This document shows positions 1 through 10,841 of a stretch of DNA of 64,000 nucleotides, one piece after another (position 1 is the stretch's first letter; each line of letters begins with the position of its first letter). The notes below the pieces were generated by a model that worked only from the letters and a program-made list of their open reading frames with translations, searched no databases and had not been told where the DNA came from. A program made the translations under genes and the position numbers. This DNA comes from Alviniconcha marisindica (lineage: Eukaryota > Mollusca > Gastropoda > Provannidae). The stretch lies in the NCBI GenBank assembly GCA_018857735.1, contig JABMCL010001273.1, forward strand, positions 302,501 to 366,500. Direction: 5' to 3'.

Positions 1-212
1 TACCCACATCGCAAGTTTAGCACAACGTAGCACAGTACTGGACAACTGCCAAACAAAGCACACATATAGTCTAACGTGGCAAGCAAAGTAGACAGACAGA
101 CAGATAAAGTTTCTGCAACTGATGCAATACTTCAAATATCGATTTAAAGTCTAATCGTAAAAATAACATTTAATTTCTTCAAGCACTGTTGATTCTGATT
201 CTGTTTCTATGA
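1..212. other. No feature recognised
   Basis: Unique-looking AT-rich DNA. I see no exon, splice-flanked reading frame or repeat in it. Confidence 0.5.
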
Positions 213-316
<104 letters not shown>

Positions 317-320
317 CGTG

Positions 321-486
321 TTTGTCGCGACAAAACTTTTGTCGCGACAAAATTGTTTGTTGCGATAAAATATTTTTGTCGCGACAGACATAATTTTGTT
401 GCGACAAAACACGTCTTTTGTCTCAACAAAACTATGCAAGTATCATATCACGTGTTTGTCGGGACAAAACCTTTGTCGCGACAAAA
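321..486. repeat. Array of palindromic TTTTGTCGCGACAAAA boxes
   Basis: About eight copies of a 14-16 bp palindrome, TTTTGTCGCGACAAAA or a one- to two-base variant, lie near 321, 337, 357, 375, 393, 414, 453 and 471. Three or four are perfect. Spacing is irregular (15-40 bp), so this is not a simple head-to-tail minisatellite. It directly follows the CT microsatellite. Confidence 0.9.
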
Positions 487-1148
487 ATAATACTTGTGGC
501 AGCTCCCGCCAGTGATACAGTTTACGGGGCATTAATATGAATTCAGGAACTCCACCTCTTTCTCTCCCCATGTCGTCACTAATGCTTTGTGTGTCTCTGT
601 CATGGCAGACACATCCCGCGTCGACAGTGCCGACAGGTCTGAGCCGAACTGGTCTGTCTTTGCCCACTTCTTCTACGACAGGAACTGGTATTTAGGCAAG
701 TAGGCAGACTGCACCACGTAATATTATAAAACACATATGCTGTATAATATGTCTGTATACACGGTGCCTGAAACGGTCCATTCTGAGACCGCTTTCACTC
801 TTTCTCATGTAGCAATCTTTTTTTTCTTCTTTTTTTCTTTTTCTTTTTTCGTTGTTGTTGTTGTTGTTGTTGTTGTTTTGTTTTTGATCAGTAAAAAAAA
901 ATCACAATCAGCAGGCCTGTTCTGGTAAACAATAATCATACCACACCAAGCTTTCTGGTTACATAGACTGAACCATTATAACAATGTGAAGAATCTGCAA
1001 TGGAAACCAGCAGCCAGTGTGTTGGTAAGAAAACTATCCAACCAGGTACAGAGCATATCACACACTTGCTATAAAACACACGTCAAGCACTGCTTTACTC
1101 CATTCAAAGGAAAACATGGTTGCCATGCATGAATAACTGTTATAACAA
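487..1148. other. Intergenic, only simple repeats
   Basis: No gene seen. It contains a T-rich tract near 818-850 and a GTT run near 850-878. The rest looks unique. Confidence 0.5.
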
Positions 1149-1345
1149 GCAAACAAAGAAATACAATCTACGGGTATGGTAGTTTGACAGGCTACAAGCA
1201 AACAAAGAAATACAATCTACAGGTATGATGGATTGACAGGCTACAAGCAAACAAAAAAATACAATCTACAGGTATGATGGATTGACAGGCTACAAGCAAA
1301 CAAAGAAATACAATCTACAGGTATGATAGATTGACAGGCTACAAG
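1149..1345 (+). repeat. 49-bp tandem repeat, 4 copies
   Basis: Four head-to-tail copies of a 49-bp unit containing AATACAATCTACAGGTATGA, starting at about 1149, 1198, 1247 and 1296. Copies 2-4 are nearly identical and copy 1 is more diverged. Each unit contains CTACAG/GTATG, which resembles joined splice sites, but no exon is evident here. Confidence 0.92.
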
Positions 1346-1474
1346 CGCGCAATAACGTACTAGCTAGGCTGATATCACAGACATTATTTAAAGAATGTAT
1401 ATTGATCTCTGCTATCAAATCATCACTGGCACTGCCAGTACCTGGCTGAACTTGTCCAGATCTACGTCCCTTCT

Positions 1475-1779
1475 TGGTCTCTGCGCTCTTCCTCGGATGA
1501 CAGAACGTTTGGCATCGCCACCTTCCAAAGAAAACAGCCTTTTGCTTCTCTTCTGTCCACATCTGGAATTCCCTTCCTTTCGCTCTCCGTCACAGCCCTT
1601 CCCTCCCCGCCTTCAAAACCAGCCTTAAAACGGACCTCTTCAATCAGTGTTTTGACCAGTAATAGCTTTTCTGCTGCACACATCTGGATCTTTTTCTTTT
1701 TCGCTCTTACCGCAGTTTCTAGCCCTTGCCTTCAAACTAGTCTTTACCCCCCCCCCCCCCCCCCTTATCCTTCTCGACC

Positions 1780-1810
<31 letters not shown>

Positions 1811-1954
1811 CGTGCATGCGTGCGTGTGCGCGCTCGCGCGATCTTGTGTGAGTGTTTTGCCATGCTTTGTATGGAAATGTTTATTAATTTTTGTATGTTT
1901 GTTTGCTTGTTTATATACCATTGATTTGTCTATGGGTATTTGCGCAGTGTGTGT

Positions 1955-2000
<46 letters not shown>

Positions 2001-2086
2001 AAAGCGCTGTGAGTACCCGAAAGCTCCCTGTTAGTTCTTGTTTTTATTATATATTACTTAGGGAAATGCGCTACAAACATCACAAC
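1475..2086 (+). mobile_element. 5'-truncated LINE 3' end (reverse-transcriptase ORF C-terminus plus tail)
   Basis: Conceptual translation of about 1475-1665, with one frameshift near 1528, gives ...HIWNSLPFALRHS... then ...SFKTSLKTDLF-type residues. This is the conserved C-terminal tail of ORF2 in many non-LTR retrotransposons (W-N-S-L-P followed by F-K-x-x-L-K). Downstream come poly-C, (TG)n and (GTT)n runs, then a TAAAGCGCTGTGAG box and a second GCGCTACAAAC box at about 2068-2079, typical of retroelement 3' ends. The body of the element is missing. The tail stops only about 40 bp before the TNF exon. The clade (CR1-, Jockey- or RTE-like) cannot be fixed from this fragment. Confidence 0.8.
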
Positions 2087-2123
2087 TGACACGATGATGT
2101 GGCTGACGTTGTTGGGTCACTAG

Positions 2124-2338
2124 GCAAAGAAAAGACCGGCGGGCCTCTGAGGCTGTTGCCCGAGGGTGTGGAAGGATCAATCAGACGCGGCGTCGATGTC
2201 AACTTCAAGACCGGGACATTTTCCATCAGGTTCTCGGGCGACTACCACGTATACAGTCACGTGCTGTTCGAGGATGATGAACGCAGCCAAGTGGACTGCC
2301 GCATCGTCAAGCGGACAGATGAGTACGTACACAGTGCG
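2124..2338 (+). CDS. TNF-superfamily ligand, penultimate exon
   Basis: The exon encodes the first two thirds of a TNF homology domain. Visible landmarks are the strand FSGDYHVYSHVLF, matching the family G-x-Y-x-V-Y-S-x-V-x-F core, and CRIVKRTDE, matching the V-I-K-R-T strand. TNF ligands form trimers on this jelly-roll fold, usually as type II membrane proteins that bind TNF receptors. The frame opens after a stop at 2087-2089. I place the acceptor at GGTCACTAG just before 2124, which is uncertain by some tens of bases. The donor is GCG/gtaaac at 2339, phase 0. TAC/gtacac at 2327 is an alternative. Upstream exons for cytoplasmic tail, membrane anchor and stalk are not visible and probably lie left of the window. 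Downstream the frame runs into intron sequence and stops at 2462. Confidence 0.8.
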
Positions 2339-3287
2339 GTAAACATGCACTTTACGTCAGTTCAAGGTGCTATCTATGCGCTCGAAAAAGCCCATATCCG
2401 CTCCACTCTGTCTCTCAGACGTTTCCCCAACGTTCCCTTTGAAACGGTTCCAACGTTGGTCTGACTGACGATGGCCCTCTCTCGTCCTTTCAAGGAAGAT
2501 CGTCTAGCGCTTCCTCTTTCCACGCCTCTCACCTCCAGGCGATCAGTGGTGTGATGTCATTGGCTTTGTGCCCGCAGGTAGTGTCTCAAGCTCCTCAACA
2601 CTTTTAGCGAAGCAAGCCACTTGTGAGGGTTGCTTTGCCCGCCAGTCTATCTGCTCGGTCATTTGCCTTCACTCCGGCATGTCAAAGGCAGTACACCCAC
2701 AGGAGTCAGGTTTTCGAAAGTGAATGTCGGCCATTAACACATTCCAATCTGGGCTTCCCATTCCACTTTTCACTTTTTTGTAGCAAGCTCATTGAATCTG
2801 TGAGGATGATGGCATATGTGGTTTGACTGTCACATCTTGAGGCAATCCAGCGGAGGGCATGGGTGACTGTCACCCCTTGAGGCAATCCAGCGAAGGGCAT
2901 GGGTGACTGCTTCCACCTCCATTGTCAAGCTGGAGGTTGAGACCGTTTAGACTGCACTGTCTTCGTGGATGGTGGTGGCTATGCAACCGCTATGCACGTA
3001 TCACAATTAACAGCCTATCACGCACCCTCCGATCCCCAAGCGAGAAGCTTTTGAAAACCTACGTTTACGTGTACATAATTATATTATGTTGATTGATAGC
3101 TGACCGAGGACTTTAATGAATTTTACAACGGTTTATGGTGAACAGACAAGACGACCACTGACCGAAACCTACCACGTTTTGTACGGTTACGGTGTTTTGT
3201 GTTGGTTTATGGTGAACGGACAAGACGACCACTGACCGAAACCTACCACGTTGTGTACGGTTACGGTGGTTTCTGTTGAACAGAGAG
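2339..3287 (+). other. Intron between the TNF exons
   Basis: A 0.95-kb intron by the chosen splice sites. It holds a short direct duplication near 2838-2905 (TGACTGTCACCCCTTGAGGC type) and, at its 3' end, a repeat of 64-74 bp that runs into the acceptor (see separate entry). No exon was recognised inside. Confidence 0.6.
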
Positions 3288-3290
3288 GAG
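3130..3290 (+). repeat. 64-74 bp repeat ending in the TNF exon 3' splice site
   Basis: Copies start with GGTTTATGGTGAACAG at 3130 and 3204. A third, diverged copy begins at 3268 as GGTTTCTGTTGAACAG and leads straight into the terminal exon. The unit therefore carries the acceptor AACAG. The two upstream copies keep AACAG or AACGG. Confidence 0.75.
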
Positions 3291-3455
3291 GAGATGACGC
3301 TGCTGCGGTCACAGGTGGGGCCGGCCGTGATCTTGCAGGGCGTGTTCACGCTGCAGAAAGGGGACACGCTGAGGGTCAACGTAGTCACCGCCGGCAAGCT
3401 GGACACTAACCGCAGCAAGTCCAGCTACTTTGGTCTGTACCTCATCAGGACCTGA
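3288..3455 (+). CDS. TNF-superfamily ligand, terminal exon with stop
   Basis: In-frame translation begins EEMTLLRSQ, continues GVFTLQKGDTLRVNV and ends SYFGLYLIRT before TGA at 3453-3455. The G-V-F-x-L-x-x-G-D-x-L strand pair and the final S-Y-F-G-x-x-L-I strand are the C-terminal signature of TNF ligands. The acceptor is AACAGAG-AG/GAG at 3288, phase 0. Joined to the previous exon it gives CRIVKRTDEYVHSA-EEMTLLRSQ without a gap relative to the family. The neighbouring acceptor at 3284 would not keep phase with the chosen donor. The frame is intact, so I see no sign of a pseudogene. Which TNF subfamily it belongs to cannot be told without the stalk region. Confidence 0.82.
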   Translation, partial: EEMTLLRSQVGPAVILQGVFTLQKGDTLRVNVVTAGKLDTNRSKSSYFGLYLIRT

Positions 3456-3560
3456 TGACGCTGTCTGTGCTTGGACTAGGTCTACTCGCTTTGGTCTGTG
3501 CCTCATCAGGACCTGATGACGCTGTCTGTGCTTGGACTAGGTCTACCCGTTTTGGTCTGT
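3429..3560 (+). repeat. 61-bp tandem duplication spanning the TNF stop codon
   Basis: A 61-bp unit starting TTTGGTCTGTACCTCATCAG begins at 3429, 3490 and (partial) 3551. The first copy is the real end of the reading frame (FGLYLIRT-stop). The second lies in the 3' UTR and repeats the stop with one base change. About 2.2 copies in all. Confidence 0.9.
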
Positions 3561-5212
3561 ACCCTTTTCTTACGCGGCGCCCGTGTGTCCAGTGCCAGTC
3601 GGCCCGGCCAGACCACAATCCCTCAGTTCCTGCCCTATCCGCCGCGACACTTCCGGTGTAAACTAATGTAATGGAGTGGAGTGGTAGAAGAACAGTGACC
3701 CAGGCAGCGGTGTCAGTAAAAATGGAGACCACAGCAGGCGGAACGGCAATCAGGTTTTATTTGCTCAGCAGCAGACAATTTTCAGCACACCCAAAATCCT
3801 CACGCGCACGCATAGATAAGAGAACTGCGCGGGCCGCAAGGAACACACGCTATCGCTACAATCAAATCGGCCCTCTGGACCACAAAATGGCTGACAATTG
3901 TGTTTCCTTGGCCCGCACAAATACACTTTCCTCTACAATAACTAAACTAATTAAAACATGAAAAACATCAAATGAAAGCTACAAGTACAACTTTTTAAAC
4001 CGTATAAACAAAATGTACACAAATGACTTATTTTATTTACAACAAGAGTGGGAAGCGTGGCTTGCGCCTGTCTATAAACAGATTCAGACAACTAAATCAC
4101 AACTAACACAATGTACAAAATATAACTGTCACTAAAACTTACATCAGAATAAAAAACACGCTCCCACGGTTAAAACGGTACATAACAATTACAATACAAC
4201 GCTCTGTAAGAGAAGCAAGACACACTCAAAGACTAGCACTAAAACAATCGGTGCGAACTTTCGCCTGGGCGCGTTATCTTAGTCGCAACAGTGCTGATAG
4301 TGATACCAAGTAGTCTGTGAATACAACTTAGCTTCTACAGAACACAATACTTAATAAGTTAATTTCAACCCAAAATAAACACTAAACATGAAGTCAGCTA
4401 AGCAAAATACTATACGACAAAGCACTGATCGATACAGAATTACTTTCATCGAGTCAAAACAACGATTCACTACTATTCACTAGTAGCCTACTAACAGAGA
4501 ACGCGCCATGCAGACGACGGCTATAAAAAGAATGGACCTAGAGAGGCATCGGCTACTGATTAAGCTCGATCCTGCGTCTAAATAAACGTTGGATAAACAT
4601 TCTAAGATGCCAAATTATATTACACATGGCTTAGTGTATAAAAAGGACTAGGTGGACAAAGAGTAGGTAAGCAAACAAGCGTTCAAAATATTAAGGGAGA
4701 AAACAGATTTGAAAATGGCGCGCACCAGCGGCTATCGCCGGTCGGCTGTGTGAAGGCCATGTGGCGTTACGCTACACGCAGCGCTTCAAAACAAAGCGTC
4801 GTCTGCTCCGGTTCCTGGGTTACTAACAGTACAGTAATGAAATTGCATGGATCTGATAACCGGGGCGAGATTATTGTAAAAACGTACAAAGAGCCCTTGC
4901 TCACACAAACATTCCTAGTTGGAGCATCGTGAATAGATAAATGATAGGTTCTATGTCAATCCAATTTATTCTTTTAATTGTATTGGACTGAATTAGATTA
5001 ATTATACAACGGCTACACATGTCCTTTCCCCGCCAACTGTTTTAACGTTCTTTGGCAGTCATATTTAGTCCGTACTTATGATTTTTTCATTTTTATGTTA
5101 GTATGTGTATTTTTGTATACTATGTTGTAGTATGCTGCATCTCGGATGCTTGTGAGACTCACGTGTGAGACAATTACTGTGGATGTGGATGTGACTGCAT
5201 TGTAATTATGTC
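3561..5212. other. Unassigned non-coding DNA
   Basis: No convincing gene. From about 3670 to 4930 the base composition and the long run of short A/C-rich words differ from the flanks, and an inserted element is possible, but I could not define termini or a target-site duplication. No clear AATAAA for the TNF gene was seen in the first 200 bp after the stop. Confidence 0.4.
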
Positions 5213-5940
5213 AGATGGCTGAGACCATGGAGCTGTCTACATGCAGAGGTGCATGGCTGAGACCATTTAGCTGTCTACATGCAGAGGTGCATGGCTGAGA
5301 CCATGGAGCTGTGTACATGCAGAGGTGCATGGCTGAGACCATGGAGCTGTCTACATACAGAGGTGCATGGCTGAGACCACGGAGCTGTCTACATGCAGAG
5401 GTCCATGGCTGAGACCATGGAGCTGTCTACATACAGAGGTGCATGGCTGAGACCACGGAGCTGTTTACATGCAGAGGTCCATGGCTGAGACCATGGAGCT
5501 GTGTACATGCAGAGGTGCATGGCTGAGACCATGGAGCTGTCTACATACAGAGGTGCATGGCTGAGACCACGGAGCTGTCTACATGCAGAGGTCCATGGCT
5601 GAGACCATGGAGCTGTCTACATATAGAGGTGCATGGCTGAGATCATGGAGCTGTCTACATGCAGAGGTGCATGGCTGAGACCATGGAGCTGTGTACATAC
5701 AGAGGTGCATGGCTGAGACCATGGAGCTGTGTACATGCAGAGGTGCATGGCTGAGACCATTTAGCTGTTTACATGCAGAGGTGCATGGCTGAGACCATGG
5801 AGCTGTGTACATGCAGAGGTGCATGGCTGAGACCATGGAGCTGTGTACATACAGAGGTGCATGGCTGAGACCATGGAGCTGTGTACATGCAGAGGTGCAT
5901 GGCTGAGACCATGGAGCTGTCTCCATACAGAGGTCCATGG
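5213..5940. repeat. 38-bp minisatellite, about 19 copies
   Basis: The unit contains ATGGCTGAGACCATGGAGCT followed by GTCTACATGCAGAGGTG. Variants alternate ACATGCAGAG and ACATACAGAG, suggesting a higher-order pattern of two or three units. The long minus-strand frame (5579-5938, repeating HGLSHAPL) is a by-product of the array. Confidence 0.95.
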
Positions 5941-6224
5941 TCCATGCCGTTGGTTACAGCAGTCCGGGCGAAGCCTGCGTGGCCAGAGTGGAGGCCGCTT
6001 GTCCTGGGGTTCGTTTGACTAACTGCGTATTTTGTGTATTTTTGAGTCAAGAGACTAGTTACTATTATTATTGACAACTTGTATGATGTCACTGCTGTTT
6101 ATTTGTATATTTTGTTTGTATGATGTTTTCTCTGGTGAAATTCCAGGCTGGTCCTTGTGTAAATAAATGGAGGAACTTGATCAAGGTGTTGTTCCGTGTC
6201 AACTCCCCCCTCGCAGCCCCCTCT

Positions 6225-6255
<31 letters not shown>

Positions 6256-6649
6256 ACCCCCCCACCCACCCCCCCCCCTCCCCATCCCTACATAAAAACG
6301 CTAACTTAGACAAAGGATAACCCCCCCCCCCAAAAAAAAAAAACAACAACAAAAAACAACTTTTTTTTAAAGAGAAAGCAAAACAAAACAAAAACACCAT
6401 TACAAGCCTCATTCATATACATATATGATGCATGAACGAATGAGTGTGTGTGCTTTTTTGTTTGTTTTGTAATATTTTTTCTAGTTGAAAACACCCACAC
6501 AAAACTTGCGTGTTCACAGCGCCAGATGCACAAATGCATACAGTGCATACCTCTCTCAGTTATACATCTATTCATAAGCAGAGAGAAAAAGAAGCTGACT
6601 GAAGTTTTTTCGTTTTTTCAACCTTCGTTCTTTCCCAAGTGAGGGGATG
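5941..6649. other. Intergenic with long poly-C tract
   Basis: No gene recognised. It includes a C-rich homopolymer tract near 6227-6290, a smaller C10 run near 6320 followed by A-rich DNA, and otherwise unique sequence. Confidence 0.5.
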
Positions 6650-6745
6650 TAATTCATAGAGCTCACTGATTTGTCGTTACAATTCATAGAGCTCACTGAT
6701 TTGTCATTACAATTCATAGAGCTCACTGATTTGTCATTACAGTTC
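6650..6745 (+). repeat. 30-bp tandem repeat, about 3-4 copies
   Basis: Copies contain AATTCATAGAGCTCACTGAT then TTGTCATTAC. The last copy is diverged. Confidence 0.9.
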
Positions 6746-6859
6746 ACAGAGCTCAGTGGGACAGAATCAACTAGACGATGGGAAGTAACTCGAACAGTTT
6801 TTGATATGAAGTCTCCAGGAGACGGTTCGGTTAGCTCCCTGCTTCAGACCGATTATTGC

Positions 6860-7865
6860 TTGTTAGGCCTGGTCCTGTCCAAACTCCAAGCACTGGTTTA
6901 CGACATCCTTCCCCCAACCACCGCCATAAGTGGTTACGCCATAGGTGCTCGAATGGCAGTAAGTTACTAAAATACAACTCCGATGATATCAGGCGTTTCC
7001 TTTATAACCGCCCACGTTGCTTGCGCCATCAGGTTTTATCTTCTTCTTTTTTAATTTAAAATAAAATAAAATAAATCGTTTGAATCGAGACGAAGCTAGC
7101 AATTTACCCGGGGCGGACGCGCCTCATGTTTACGTGTGTGCTTGGTCGTTACGTTGCTTTCACAGTCTTATTACCCAAACCTTTCCGGGGGCGCTGACAG
7201 CGTCGGTGGACAGCTGCGCGGAGGTAAAGTGGCGTAACCAATGAAGGCAGAGTTTGAAGGAAGGTTGCTGGATTAGTGATTAGTACCCAAACCTTTCGGA
7301 GGCCGCTGACAGCATCGGTGGACAGATGCGCGGAGATAAGAGGCGTAACCAATTACGGCAGAGTTCGGAGAAAGGGCGTCGGAACTGAGACAAAGCGAGG
7401 GAGTGTGGGCCCTGTCCAAACTCCAAGCACTGGTTTACGACATCCTTCCTTCAACCACTGCCGTATTTAGTTACGCCATCGGGTCCAGATAACTGTCAGC
7501 TAACGAGCAGTTTTTTTGTTGGTGCTCAAACAACTCAAATTATATCAGACGTTTGTTTTATAACTGACCATGTTGCTTACGCCAGCTCAAATAAAACCAA
7601 AATTATTTGAATCGAGACGGAACTCTTTTTATTCCCGGGGTGGATACGCCTCATGTTTACGTGCGTGCTTGGGCGCTAGGTTGCTTCCACAGTCTTAACA
7701 GTACCCGTACCTTTCAGAGGGCGCTGACCGCGTCGGTGGACAGCTGTGCGGAGATAAAGAGTGCCCCTTCAGTGGCGTAACTAAATGTGGCAGAGTTTGG
7801 AGGAAGGTGCCGGAAAGCGGTGCTGGCAGTGTGAGTGAGGGAGTGTGGGCCCTGTCCTGTGTCCA
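6860..7865 (+). repeat. Dispersed family A, two adjacent copies
   Basis: Ordered landmarks recur here and elsewhere in the window: CCAAACTCCAAGCACTGGTT, TTACGACATCCTTC, a GTGCTCRAATGGC box, TTTATAACCGCCCAC, TTTGAATCGAGACG, CATGTTTACGTG, CTTTCGGAGGGCGCTGAC, GTCGGTGGACAGCTG and CGGAGATAAAGAGTGCCCC. One copy covers about 6860-7275 and the next about 7276-7865, sharing the junction GGGCCCTGTCC. No reading frame is conserved across copies. I do not recognise the family. It could be a non-autonomous transposon or a long-period satellite. Confidence 0.8.
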
Positions 7866-8079
7866 GTAACCTGCTTGTTCCTGGACGTGGCCATAGCACG
7901 GTCAGCACCGTCCTCAACTGGCTCATGACGTCAGTTATACCTGATGGGCAGCTGGCACAGGCTAGCGTTTTTATACAGTTATGGCAAGGGTGTCCAAGGC
8001 TTGACTGAATCCACTTCGTGCACTCGATTTGTCTGTCCCGTGTTCGGGCAATAAAGTTATGTGTGTGCATGTACAGGCC

Positions 8080-8153
8080 CGAGGCTGTGGTGTGTGTGTG
8101 GGGGGTGGGGGTGGGGGGGGGGGTTAGTGCGTGCGTTCGTGATTGCGTGCGTG

Positions 8154-8249
<96 letters not shown>

Positions 8250-8290
8250 TGTGTCTCTCTGTCTCTCTGTCTGTCTGTGTGTGTGTGTGT
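8080..8290. repeat. (GT)n microsatellite with G-rich start
   Basis: A G-run near 8101-8123 is followed by about 95 bp of GT and then a TCTG-rich stretch. Long His-Thr or Cys-Val frames here are artefacts. Confidence 0.97.
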
Positions 8291-8856
8291 GAAGTCAAGT
8301 CAATACACCACAATCACCCTTCACAGGGTAGTTCATCTAACCAGAAAAAGATCATTAATTTAAAAACAACATGTAGGAAGAAACACTTTATATCTGTGGT
8401 TCCACCATCAGAACATTTTCCAGTATTTATTTCGCTGGTTCCATCAACAGAACCCTTTATTATGTGCTTCCACCAGCAGAATTCTCCGCTTCTGTGGCTG
8501 CACAACATTGTGTATTTCTCTCGGTGATTCCACTCAGCATATCGGAGCCTACTAGTCGCTGGCCCACGGACACGGCAGTGGCCGTAATGATACACGAAAT
8601 CACAGTGATCGAGTCGTAGTTTCCGAACCTCCAAAGGAAACTATAACAAACCATCCGGCCACTGAATCGCTCTCCCGTCATCGTACGACTGAGCGAGTGG
8701 CGTGCGAAATTACTAGCCGCTGATCGCTAACCTCCTCAGGGAGTCAAGCACCCCCCCCCCCCCCCCCCCCCCAACATAATGATATGCGATGAAATCTCTC
8801 TACAGCACATCTCCATCTCCTACAGCTACTCACTGAATCTCCAGCCTCCCAACATC
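8291..8856. other. Unassigned, with a C22 run
   Basis: No gene recognised. A homopolymer of about 22 C lies near 8751-8772. Confidence 0.5.
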
Positions 8857-8900
8857 GCTTTCCGGCATCGCTTTCCGGCATCGCTTTCCGGCATCGTTCC
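8857..8900. repeat. 15-bp repeat derived from family A
   Basis: Three to four copies of GCATCGCTTTCCG. The reverse complement, CGGAAAGCGATGC, is the sequence found near the end of family A (for example 16270 and 16300). A small piece of that family has therefore been amplified here. Confidence 0.75.
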
Positions 8901-8964
8901 TCCAGATCTGCCGTGACTGGTTGCGCCAATATTTGTCTACCCCGATATCGCTCCTGTAAGATTC

Positions 8965-9134
8965 GCAAAAAGGTTTTGGTTTGTGGACACTATCTTGTGA
9001 CTTTGTCCCTCGCAATTAATCAAACATTAAAATGGCTCTCATCGCTGCCCATCTTAATGCAGGAGTCATTCTGGTGGTGACAGTGTAGCGATAGGTATAT
9101 AACCTCCCTCTCCCCCCCCCCCCCCCCCCCCCCA
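8965..9134 (+). mobile_element. SINE body fragment with poly-C 3' end
   Basis: Shares its body with the fuller copy at 13412-13773: GTGGACACTATCTTG, TGACTTTGTCCCTC, ACATTAAAATGGCTCTCATC, CTTAATGCAGGAGTCATT, GGTGACAGTGTAGCGATAGG, then about 22 C. The tRNA-like head is missing. It is followed 50 bp later by the 33-bp array. Confidence 0.75.
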
Positions 9135-9184
9135 CTCCACATCCCCTTCCCATCCTCCTCTTCTCACCGTCCCTAATAAGCCTT

Positions 9185-9548
9185 ATGGTTTCTGTGGACG
9201 TTAAGCACCATGTTTACTTACTGACTGTGGACGTTAAGCACCATGTTTACTTACTGACTGTGGACGTTAAGCACCATGTTTACTTACTGACTGTGGACGT
9301 TAAGCACCATGTTTACTTACTGACTGTGGACGTTAAGCACCATGTTTACTTACTGACTGTGGACGTTAAGCACCATGTTTACTTACTGACTGTGGACGTT
9401 AAGCACCATGTTTACTTACTGACTGTGGACGTTAAGCACCAGGTTTACTTACTGACTGTGGACGTTAAGCACCATGTTTACTTACTGACTGTGGACATTA
9501 AGCACCATGTTTACTTACTGACTGTGGACGTTAAGCACCATGTTTACC
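9185..9548 (+). repeat. 33-bp tandem repeat, 11 copies
   Basis: Near-identical copies of a unit containing GGACGTTAAGCACCATGTTT. The unit length is a multiple of three, so the frame stays open and repeats [11 protein letters not shown]. The same word occurs singly, outside any array, near 13774 (GTTAAGCACCATGTCTACTT) and inverted near 41355 (AACATGGTGCTTAACGTCCA), so the array amplifies part of a dispersed repeat rather than a coding domain. Confidence 0.95.
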
Positions 9549-10841
9549 CTTCCGTAAACTTTGCGAAAGGTTGGAGTACTAAGAATATGAAAGACGAAGC
9601 ACGCACGTGTGCTTCCGGAGTGTCCGCCCCGGGTAAAAAACAGAAAAAGAAAAGAAAAAAAAGTTCCGTCTAGATTCAAACGATTTCGGTTTTACTTGTA
9701 CATTGTTCTTTCATTTCTTGAGGATTGTTATTGTTTTGGTGTCAATTGTTGAAATATGTTGATATGTTGATAATTCTGAGATCAGGCTAATATCACTTTT
9801 GTGAAAACCTGACTTTAAATAAAAAGGAAGAAGAAACAAACAAAACACGTCAATGACAATGGAAACAATGCATTCAGGGTTGTGTCGCTGTCGTTGTTGC
9901 TGTTGTTGTCTGTGGGCTTACATTCACCATTCGCAGCACGGGGAGCGCTGGCGAAGGCAATTACCCGGTTCTCCCTTATTTATCCCCGAAAGACGAACAG
10001 GTAGAGTGATCTAGTCGCGAAGAATGGCGGTACACTGAATACATATACATATAGCACTGCGCGGTTTCAAACCACCACTTCCACCACCACCACCACCCTT
10101 CACCCCCCCCCCTTCCCTCCCGCTCGTTAATGTCCTATTAATGGCCTGTGGCACTTCAGTCGTCCAAGATATTGGAGGGGGAGGGGAGGGGGGAGTGGGG
10201 GGGTTATAAAAAAGAAAAGAAAAGGCCAGGTTACTTACAATTGTTACCAAGGCAAATGGATGGAACGGGAGGCACCGAAAGAGGGAAGCTGTGAAGGGCG
10301 GGCCTATGGGAACGATCGATGCATCGGGGATCTAGGCTTCTTCTTCGTCGTCTTCTTGCATTCCTTTCTTTGGTCTGATTGCCGATGATCTGGATACCAG
10401 GTCATATCCTCACAAAGTGGTCGCAGCGCATGCGCTGCGTAATCATCCTGTCATTATCGAGCTCTGTGTTCCGGTCTGTTGTGTTGTTGGCGTTGTTGTT
10501 GTTGTTGCGTTCCCCAGCTGAACACAGATGCTTGTTAAGGGTCGGGCTGTAGACCATGTCAGAGTTCTGTGGAATATGAAAACACCAAAATAACCCGCTC
10601 CAGCATGCATTAAAAGTGTCAGAGTTTTCACTGAAAATGTTGAAGTTGGACACTTCGGAAGAAGAAGATCCTTCGCAAAAAGTGTGTCATACTATTGTCA
10701 GAAGGAGACAGAAAAAGAAGACATTAATGTGTATACATCGGAAATTAAAGATTTTATTGTCTTTTTTTTAAATGTTGATGACAAATTGCAGATGGTGATG
10801 TGGAAGAGATGTAGGAAAATGTACTCACCAATAAGACGAAA
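9549..10841. other. No gene recognised
   Basis: Mixed unique DNA with short CCA-, GTT- and G-rich runs near 10080-10200 and 10490-10506. Confidence 0.5.

Noticed and set aside
3670..4930. LTR retrotransposon or solo LTR
   Set aside because: Composition looks foreign, but I found no matched TG...CA ends with a flanking duplication, no primer-binding site and no coding remains.
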